DNA of 32,558 bases from JAHILA01 sp035528175. GTDB lineage: Bacteria > Patescibacteriota > Minisyncoccia > RBG-13-40-8-A. The notes under the pieces were generated by a model. The model saw nothing but the letters and a program-made list of their open reading frames with translations, was not told where the DNA came from and did not search any database. The stretch is from the NCBI GenBank assembly GCA_035528175.1, contig DATKZC010000014.1, forward strand, positions 1-32,558, read 5' to 3'. Both the position numbers and the translations under genes were made by a program. Positions 27,080 to 32,558 of this stretch are shown piece after piece (position 1 is the first letter of the stretch; every line of letters starts with the position of its first letter).

Positions 27080-27955
27080 TTATTTCAAAATAACGATTTC
27101 TTCTTCTATATCAAATCCCTCTTGTAATTTTACGGTTTTTTTAGCCAAGTCAATCAAATCCAAAACATCTTTGGCTTTGGCATTATTTATATTAACAATG
27201 AAATTAGCATGTTTGTCAGAAATTTGCGCTCCGCCGATAATTTTACCCTTTAATCTGCATGCTTCAATAATCTTACCAACAGAGATTTTTTCTTCCCCTT
27301 TCTGAATATTCCTGAAAACGCAGCCCGCTGAAGGCCCAATAGGATTATTTTTCTGCCTTTGCGAAATATACTCTTTTATATTTTTATCGATTTCTTCTTT
27401 ATTATTTTTTTGAAATTCAAAAGCAGCAGAAAGAATGATATATCTATTATTGTTTTTAAAAATGCTTCTGCGATATTTAAAGTCGCAAAATTCAAATATT
27501 TTGTTTTCTACTTCCATAGTTTCCGTATCAAGAATTTCAACGCTTTTGACCGAATTTGAAGTTGATTGGCCAAAAGCCCCCGAATTTCCACAAATGGCTC
27601 CACCTACTGTTCCTGGAATTCCAATAGCCCATTCCAACCCGCTTAAATTATATTTAATTGATTCGAATAAAAGAGTACTAAGAAGCATTCCTGCACCAGC
27701 AATAATTTCGCTTTCCGTAGGCTTCTCTATAAAACCATATTCCATTTTTATCACCAATCCCCTGAATCCCTCGTCGCTTACAAGAAGATTTGAACCACTG
27801 CCTAAAATAAAAAATGGCAAATTTTCCTTTTTTGCCGATTTTATGGATTCTATTAAATCATCTACGCTTTTGACTCGATAAAAATAATCTGCTTTCCCGC
27901 CGATTTTAAAAGTCGTATATTGAGCTAACTCAATATCTTTTTCCCAATTATCCAT
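27080..27955 (-). CDS. murB: UDP-N-acetylenolpyruvoylglucosamine reductase
   Basis: This 291-residue MurB carries out the second step of peptidoglycan precursor synthesis, using FAD and NADPH. The FAD domain shows T-T-F-K-I-G-G-K-A-D (about 14-23), L-G-S-G-S-N-L-L-V (51-59), and G-I-P-G-T-V-G-G-A (112-120). Y161-R-R-S is the typical substrate motif. The catalytic proton donor, usually Ser in A-G-S-x-F-x-N, is Cys here (C212 in S-A-G-C-V-F-R-N). The final Glu is in G-F-D-I-E-E-E-I. It lies between lemA and htpX with 3-10 base gaps. Confidence 0.96.
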   Translation of the reverse strand: MDNWEKDIELAQYTTFKIGGKADYFYRVKSVDDLIESIKSAKKENLPFFILGSGSNLLVSDEGFRGLVIKMEYGFIEKPTESEIIAGAGMLLSTLLFESIKYNLSGLEWAIGIPGTVGGAICGNSGAFGQSTSNSVKSVEILDTETMEVENKIFEFCDFKYRRSIFKNNNRYIILSAAFEFQKNNKEEIDKNIKEYISQRQKNNPIGPSAGCVFRNIQKGEEKISVGKIIEACRLKGKIIGGAQISDKHANFIVNINNAKAKDVLDLIDLAKKTVKLQEGFDIEEEIVILK

Positions 27956-27965
27956 GTTTTTATTA

Positions 27966-28517
27966 TTAGAACTTCACCTGCGGGACGTCTTTTTCTCCTG
28001 CTTCTGCTTCAAAAAATTCTCTTTTTTTGAATCCTAACATTCCAGCAATAATTCTTGATGGGAATGTTTCAATTTTGATGTTTATATCTCTGACATTGCC
28101 ATTGTAAAATCTTCTTGCTGCCTGAATTTTGTTTTCAGTATCGGATAATTCTGTTTGTAATTGAAGAAAATTTTGATTTGCTTTTAATTCTGGATATGCC
28201 TCCGCAACCGCAAAAAGAGTCTTTAATGTTCCAGAAAGCATATTCTCCGCTTTTCCTTTTTCTTCAATCCCCTGCGCTCCCATTGCTTTTGCGCGCGCAT
28301 TGGTCACGCTTTCGAATGTCTGTTTTTCGTGAGCTGCATAACCTTTTACTGTTTCAATTAAATTCGGAATTAAATCATATCTCCTTTTTAATTGAACATC
28401 AATATCAGACCATGCCTCGTTAGTGCGGTTTTTTAATCTAATTAAACCATTAAATACCGCAATCACCCACAAAACTATAACACCAACCACTATAAGTATA
28501 ATTGTTCCTATTGCCAT
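27966..28517 (-). CDS. lemA: LemA family protein
   Basis: This 183-residue protein has one N-terminal membrane helix (about 3-23), then the LemA signature N-E-A-W-S-D-I-D-V-Q-L-K-R-R-Y-D-L-I-P-N-L-I-E-T-V (broken across about 33-57), K-G-Y-A-A-H-E, and A-R-R-F-Y-N-G-N-V-R-D (about 134-144). The topology places a long helical bundle outside the cell. Function is not settled; it is often next to htpX, as it almost is here. Confidence 0.95.
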   Translation of the reverse strand: MAIGTIILIVVGVIVLWVIAVFNGLIRLKNRTNEAWSDIDVQLKRRYDLIPNLIETVKGYAAHEKQTFESVTNARAKAMGAQGIEEKGKAENMLSGTLKTLFAVAEAYPELKANQNFLQLQTELSDTENKIQAARRFYNGNVRDINIKIETFPSRIIAGMLGFKKREFFEAEAGEKDVPQVKF

Positions 28518-28562
28518 AAATTTAGACTAATTAGAAATTAGAATAATTGGGTTAATTATTAT

Positions 28563-30209
28563 CTAGTACTCCATTGGCGGCATCGGATTTTCTTTCTTCT
28601 CTTCAGGAATGTCGGTTATTATTGCTTCGGTTGTGAGAAATATTGACGCCATTGAAGCTGCATTTTGTAAAGCGCTTCGAGTGACTTTAACCGGGTCAAT
28701 AATTCCCGCTTCTAGCATATCAACTCTTCCTTTCCCCACATCAACAGAATCCGCCTTGGTAAAATCGTATCCTATATTAGTATGTTCTTTTTTCTGAATA
28801 TCGTCAATAATAATTGAGATGTCTTTTATTCCGGCATTCACGGCAATTTGCCTTAATGGAGCAACTAATGCTTTCTTAATTATGCTTACGCCGATTTTTT
28901 CTTCTGCTGATAAATTATCTTTTATAAATTCATCAAGCATATACGCGGCTTTTGCCAGAGCGGCTCCACCGCCAGGCACAATACCCTCTTCAATAGCAGC
29001 CCGTGTTGCATTCAAGGCGTCTTCAATCTTAAATTTTTTGTATTTCATTTCCGCTTCTGTTGCTGCGCCGACTTTAATTATTGCTACCCCGCCGGCCAGT
29101 TTCGCCAATCTTTCCTGCAGTTTTTCTTTGTCAAAACCTGATTCAGTATTTTCCAACTGCGTTTTAATCTGTTTTATTCTGTTTTCGATTTCCGATTTCT
29201 CTCCTTTCCCGCCGACGATTGTGGTTTTTTCTTTTGTGGAAACTATTTTGTCTGCTTGGCCCAGCATTTCCAATTCAGTATTTTCAAGTTTCAATCCAGC
29301 TTCCTCGGAAATAAGTTTTCCTCCGGTCATAATTGCAATATCCTGCATCATTTCCTTTCTCCTATCGCCATAACCCGGCGCTTTTACTGCCAAGGCATTA
29401 AATGTTCCTCTTAATTTATTTACCACTAAAGTTGCTAAAGCTTCGCCTTCCACTTCTTCGCCGATTATTACTAAAGTTTTCTTGCCTGCCTGGCTCATTT
29501 TTTCCAGCAAAGGCAGAATATCGTTGATTGCGGAAATTTTATGGTCAGTAATTAAAATATACGGGTCGCGATATTCAGCTTCCATTCTTTCGGCATTGGT
29601 AATCATATAATGCGAAATATAGCCGTTATCAAACTGCATTCCCTTAACCAGTTCTTTTGACAAGCCAAATGTCTGGGATTCTTCAACCGTTACCACGCCG
29701 TCTTTACCGACTTCTTCTATTATATCAGCAAGTAAATCCCCGACTTCTTTATCCTCGCTAGCAATGGTAGCCACTTGGGAGATTTCTTTTTTATCCTTAA
29801 CCGGCTTTTTTATTGCATTCAATGCTTCAATAGTTGCTTTTATTGCTTTATCAATTCCTTTTTTAATTTCCAGCGGGTCGCTGCCAGCAGTAACATTTTT
29901 TAAACCCTCTTCAATTATTGCTTGAGCTAAAACAACTGCTGTTGTTGTGCCATCGCCAGCTACATTATTGGTTTTTTCAGCCACTTCCTTAATCAATTCC
30001 GCGCCCATATTCTGGAATTTCTCCGGAAGTTCAACCTCCTTGGCAACAGTCACTCCGTCATTAGTAATAATTGGCGTGCCAAAACCTTTATCCAAAACCA
30101 CATTTCTGCCTTTGGGGCCAAGGGTTAAGCGCACAGTATTAGCTAATTTGTCAACGCCTTTTTTTAGCTCCTGACGAGCATCTTCATTGAATTTAAATTG
30201 TTTCGCCAT
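28563..30209 (-). CDS. groEL: Chaperonin GroEL (60 kDa)
   Basis: This 548-residue GroEL forms the double-ring chaperonin that folds proteins with ATP. Typical blocks include T-L-G-P-K-G-R-N-V-V-L (about 30-40), N-D-G-V-T-V-A-K-E-V (about 50-59), the ATP motif G-D-G-T-T-T-A (about 85-91), and A-G-G-V-A-I-I-K-V-G-A-A-T-E. The C-terminal tail is P-M-P-P-M-E-Y instead of Gly-Gly-Met repeats. It follows groES by 4 bases. Confidence 0.98.
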   Translation of the reverse strand: MAKQFKFNEDARQELKKGVDKLANTVRLTLGPKGRNVVLDKGFGTPIITNDGVTVAKEVELPEKFQNMGAELIKEVAEKTNNVAGDGTTTAVVLAQAIIEEGLKNVTAGSDPLEIKKGIDKAIKATIEALNAIKKPVKDKKEISQVATIASEDKEVGDLLADIIEEVGKDGVVTVEESQTFGLSKELVKGMQFDNGYISHYMITNAERMEAEYRDPYILITDHKISAINDILPLLEKMSQAGKKTLVIIGEEVEGEALATLVVNKLRGTFNALAVKAPGYGDRRKEMMQDIAIMTGGKLISEEAGLKLENTELEMLGQADKIVSTKEKTTIVGGKGEKSEIENRIKQIKTQLENTESGFDKEKLQERLAKLAGGVAIIKVGAATEAEMKYKKFKIEDALNATRAAIEEGIVPGGGAALAKAAYMLDEFIKDNLSAEEKIGVSIIKKALVAPLRQIAVNAGIKDISIIIDDIQKKEHTNIGYDFTKADSVDVGKGRVDMLEAGIIDPVKVTRSALQNAASMASIFLTTEAIITDIPEEKKENPMPPMEY

Positions 30210-30213
30210 AATT

Positions 30214-30504
30214 TTAATTTATAATTGCTAAAATGTCTTCCTCTTTAGCAATTAAATACTCTTTATTATCAATTTTTACTTCATTTGGACCATATTTAGT
30301 AAATAAAACAACGTCTCCGACTTTAACTGTCATTAATATACGTTTTCCATTATTGTCTATTCTGCCTGCGCCAATAGCAATAACCTTGCCTTGTTCGGGC
30401 TTTTCTTTATCCGTAGTATCAGGAAGAACAATTCCTGATTTTGTCTTTTCTTCTTGAGAAACGGGTTCGATGAGAACCCTGTCTTCTAATGGTTTGATAT
30501 TCAT
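30214..30504 (-). CDS. groES: Co-chaperonin GroES (10 kDa)
   Basis: This 96-residue GroES forms the lid of the GroEL ring. It begins N-I-K-P-L-E-D-R-V-L-I-E-P, the mobile loop E-E-K-T-K-S-G-I-V-L-P lies at about 18-28, and the end is K-E-Y-L-I-A-K-E-E-D-I-L-A. It lies directly before groEL. A promoter is found inside the upstream gene (30562-30591). No CIRCE heat-shock element is seen near the start. Confidence 0.97.
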   Translation of the reverse strand: MNIKPLEDRVLIEPVSQEEKTKSGIVLPDTTDKEKPEQGKVIAIGAGRIDNNGKRILMTVKVGDVVLFTKYGPNEVKIDNKEYLIAKEEDILAIIN

Positions 30505-30514
30505 ATTTTTTTAC

Positions 30515-31531
30515 TTAGTTTTTATTTAATCCTGAATTTTTTTCATTTATTTTAAAACCTAATTCTAACATTTTCTGATTGTATTTGTCAATAATTCCTG
30601 CTTCTGGTGAATCGGGATGGAATTCAAGCTGGTTGTCATTAGCCACTATTCTTCCTTCTCCTTGATTCTGCGAAGAATGCTTTTTAATATGCCTTTTTTG
30701 AAAAAATCTCAATAATTTTTCCAGGATATTTCCGATAAAAGTATTTAAAACTATTTCTTTGGCTCTGGCAATAAATCTCAGAAAAGAATTGATTTTGATG
30801 CTTTGCTGATTTTTCAATTTTTGGAAATCATAAAAAGCCAAATAATTATTTATCCAGTTGTTTTCCTGCTGAAATTTATTATAAATGCTTTTTCCCGTCC
30901 CTAGAATCGGAATTAAATGAGCATAGATCTGAGCATTATACAAACTCGGAAAATCTATTTTTAAGGATTCATCAGCAATATAATGGTTAAGGCAAAAACG
31001 TCCTGCGGTTTTTTTGCCGTACCTACGCTCTCCGATAACCTGAAAAAACAAAGTTGCCAAAAATCTCGCTGTCCAAATCCTTTTGCTTTTTGCAACTATG
31101 AGCAAATCTATATCGCTTTCTTTTCTGGCATTATACATTGCCAGAGAACCGCTGACTGCAACCATTTTTATATAAGGAATAAATTGAAGCCACTTAACAA
31201 TTTTTTTTGTTTTCTTCCACATTTCATCTGAAATTTTCTGGCGCTCAATACGGATTTTAATAATCTCTTCTCTTCCTTTTAAAAAATAAAATCCGTTGTT
31301 TTCTTCAATATAAAAACTTAAATTCCTGTTTTTTGATGCTTCTAAAACATCAATCAATTCAATTTTTCCTATTGGTTCAATTTCGGTGTCAGAAGCAACA
31401 CCTGAAAGCTCGACAATATGTAAAGGATTTATTAAATATTTAAAAACCTCAAATCCGGTCAAAGGATAATCCAATACATCATAATATGCAATCGTGGCAA
31501 TTATAGATTTTTCAAGCAGATTAAGATTCAT
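30515..31531 (-). CDS. Nucleotidyltransferase domain protein
   Basis: This 338-residue protein has an N-terminal helical winged-helix-like part (about 1-110) and a nucleotidyltransferase core: G128-S129 in A-V-S-G-S-L-A, then E-S-D140-I-D142-L-L-I-V, the classical pol-beta metal site, where the two Asp bind magnesium. The following part is helical and includes a hydrophobic segment W-T-A-R-F-L-A-T-L-F-F-Q-V. The target (nucleotide, tRNA, protein or antibiotic) cannot be told. The last codons overlap the groES promoter. The gene lies between groES and an IS481 element. Confidence 0.8.
   Translation of the reverse strand: MNLNLLEKSIIATIAYYDVLDYPLTGFEVFKYLINPLHIVELSGVASDTEIEPIGKIELIDVLEASKNRNLSFYIEENNGFYFLKGREEIIKIRIERQKISDEMWKKTKKIVKWLQFIPYIKMVAVSGSLAMYNARKESDIDLLIVAKSKRIWTARFLATLFFQVIGERRYGKKTAGRFCLNHYIADESLKIDFPSLYNAQIYAHLIPILGTGKSIYNKFQQENNWINNYLAFYDFQKLKNQQSIKINSFLRFIARAKEIVLNTFIGNILEKLLRFFQKRHIKKHSSQNQGEGRIVANDNQLEFHPDSPEAGIIDKYNQKMLELGFKINEKNSGLNKN
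30562..30591 (-). promoter_or_regulatory. Promoter of groES-groEL within the upstream gene
   Basis: On the minus strand a perfect TTGACA (30586-30591) and TAGAAT (30562-30567) are 18 bases apart, inside the last codons of the nucleotidyltransferase gene. Predicted start is near 30555, giving a 50-base leader to groES. Confidence 0.7.
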
Positions 31532-31566
31532 GATTAAATCTTATCAATTATAAAACCAAAGGTAAA

Positions 31567-32557
31567 TGTTTTAAACACGGACATTTTGCACTTCTAATCC
31601 AAAAGCTTGGTTAGGAGTTTTACCGTTTAGGCTACAATGCTTTGTGTTGTTGTAGTACATATTCCATAATCGTAATTTGTATTTTAATTCTTCAAAATTA
31701 GCAAACGTATTTCGTTCGTAAAAGTGTTCTTGATCGGTTCTGTGACTTCGCTCCATCCTGCCATTTTGCGCTGGCTTACCGGGGTCAATCAGATAATGGA
31801 TAATATTCATAGTATTACACAAAACATCAAAATCATGAAGTCGTATGTTTAACGAATCAGCAGACATAGCATGTCCTAAGTATCGATTCGTGAATATCGC
31901 ACCGTTATCAGTTTTAATTGCTCTAATCTTAAACGGAGCAACAGCAATTAACTTTTTCAAAAACATTACCGCATAATGATTTGATTGGAACGGATAAACC
32001 TGTAAATATCTCCACCTACTAGCACAATCTATGGCTGTAAATTGATAGTATCTACATCTTTCTATTCTACCAGGTACCCATTTCACGTCTATCTCGACCA
32101 TTTCTCCCGGTTGCCATTGTTTCTTCGGATATGGAGCATGTTGTTTTCTTAAATGATATTTTCGTGTTAATTTTTCTGCTTTGATTATCTTTTGAATTGT
32201 TTGATGATGAATATCGATTCCTTCTTCTTTTAGGTCCCACATTATTTTTAAGGCACATTGTTTCTTTGTTTTTCTCAATTCAATAATTCTTTCTTTAATT
32301 CGTATCGGTATCTCGTTTGGATTTGTCTTTGGTCTGGTTGATTTATTCTCTAATCCTTCAAAACCATACTGTTTAAAGTTGGATAACCAATATTTAATTG
32401 AACGTATGGAAAATGGACATACCTTGGCCATGTTCTTAATTGATATTTCTTTGTCTAAGATTGGTTTAATCCATCTAAACTTTTCTTCTTTAGTTGATTT
32501 GGGCATAGTTTTCATATGCTCCCAGATTAGCAGAAAAGTGCAATATGTGTGTATACA
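31567..32557 (-). mobile_element. IS481-family insertion sequence
   Basis: The element is about 990 bp. Ends resemble each other as inverted repeats: TGTTTTAAACACGGACATTT (from 31567) inward, and, on the minus strand, TGTATACACACATATTGCAC (from 32557). Both are followed by a shared TTGCACTT motif. Ends were set by eye and could be a few bases off. The transposase spans nearly the whole element and its last codons lie in the left repeat. The right edge is almost at the window end, so a target duplication cannot be checked. Confidence 0.75.
31571..32515 (-). CDS. IS481-family DDE transposase
   Basis: This 314-residue transposase has an N-terminal helix-turn-helix pair (about 10-60: I-S-I-K-N-M-A-K-V-C, then R-S-I-K-Y-W-L-S-N-F-K-Q-Y-G-F-E-G-L) and an integrase core with D143 (V-E-I-D-V-K-W), D203 (I-K-T-D-N-G-A-I-F) and E255 (N-G-R-M-E-R-S-H). 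The D203-to-E255 gap is about 15 residues longer than the usual 35, with an extra segment R-Y-L-G-H-A-M-S-A-D-S-L-N. The C-terminal N-x-x-K-H-C-S-L-N-G-K-T-P-N-Q-A motif is typical. The frame is intact, so the element may still be active. Confidence 0.93.
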   Translation of the reverse strand: MKTMPKSTKEEKFRWIKPILDKEISIKNMAKVCPFSIRSIKYWLSNFKQYGFEGLENKSTRPKTNPNEIPIRIKERIIELRKTKKQCALKIMWDLKEEGIDIHHQTIQKIIKAEKLTRKYHLRKQHAPYPKKQWQPGEMVEIDVKWVPGRIERCRYYQFTAIDCASRWRYLQVYPFQSNHYAVMFLKKLIAVAPFKIRAIKTDNGAIFTNRYLGHAMSADSLNIRLHDFDVLCNTMNIIHYLIDPGKPAQNGRMERSHRTDQEHFYERNTFANFEELKYKLRLWNMYYNNTKHCSLNGKTPNQAFGLEVQNVRV

Positions 32558-32558
32558 T

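Noticed and set aside
30490..30520. CIRCE element before groES
   Set aside because: I looked for TTAGCACTC-N9-GAGTGCTAA or a close form and found none.

Overview
The window looks like a piece of a small, AT-rich bacterial genome, most likely a member of the Candidate Phyla Radiation (Patescibacteria, Parcubacteria-like). This is an inference from several signs: tightly packed short genes, many tiny membrane proteins, a stand-alone SWIB protein, a GroEL without the usual Gly-Met tail, and short GC-rich palindromic elements that sit even inside coding and tRNA genes. TGA is used as a stop (for example in tgt), so the standard bacterial code applies. Almost all genes lie on the minus strand.

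Layout. 1-610: a SWIB-domain gene (+) with a clear promoter, a leader hairpin and a bidirectional terminator. 610-5016: a minus-strand run of small membrane proteins (an mscL plus partner cassette, TspO, DUF2177, several unknowns), interrupted by a GC-richer two-gene segment (1785-2795) that looks imported. It also contains a decayed DUF167 copy and a duplicated 70-aa membrane protein. 5206-8454: a zinc-ribbon membrane-anchored protein, then a compact restriction-modification-like operon whose first gene fuses a LexA-type repressor/autoprotease to a DNA methyltransferase, followed by an HNH nuclease. 8584-12600: a slipin, a DNA-binding HATPase plus STAS pair, a second mscL plus partner cassette, and a secreted protein. 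12610-16635: a P2-type cation ATPase and small envelope or zinc-ribbon proteins. 16732-17165: a tRNA-Asn gene with a GIY-YIG ORF between a broken 5' half copy and the intact gene. 17312-18642 (+): a Gmad2/GerMN-like secreted protein and a DUF2703 protein. 18714-23539 (-): an apparent C39-like peptidase / dnaG / rpoD / tgt unit. 23593-25690: a small peptide-modification (RiPP) locus with a PqqD-like protein, a radical SAM/SPASM protein split by a frameshift, a 30-aa Cys-containing precursor and, next to it, a possible Cys-His-Asp protease. 25825-31531: tRNA-Ser, a hypothetical, htpX, murB, lemA, groEL, groES, and a nucleotidyltransferase. 31567-32557: an IS481-family insertion sequence.

Two systems deserve most attention. 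(1) The LexA-S24-methyltransferase fusion has the cleavage site and the Ser/Lys dyad intact, and a palindrome lies exactly between the -35 and -10 of its own promoter. This suggests a restriction-modification operon that represses itself and may be released by self-cleavage. (2) The RiPP cluster encodes a previously unannotated 30-aa precursor whose leader fits the F/Y-x2-P-x-I/L-x3-G pattern read by PqqD-like recognition domains.

Two translation styles coexist. Several native-looking genes have their -10 box only about 6-7 bases before the ATG, implying leaderless mRNAs. The RiPP operon, the GC-rich segment and a few others carry perfect AAGGAGG ribosome binding sites.
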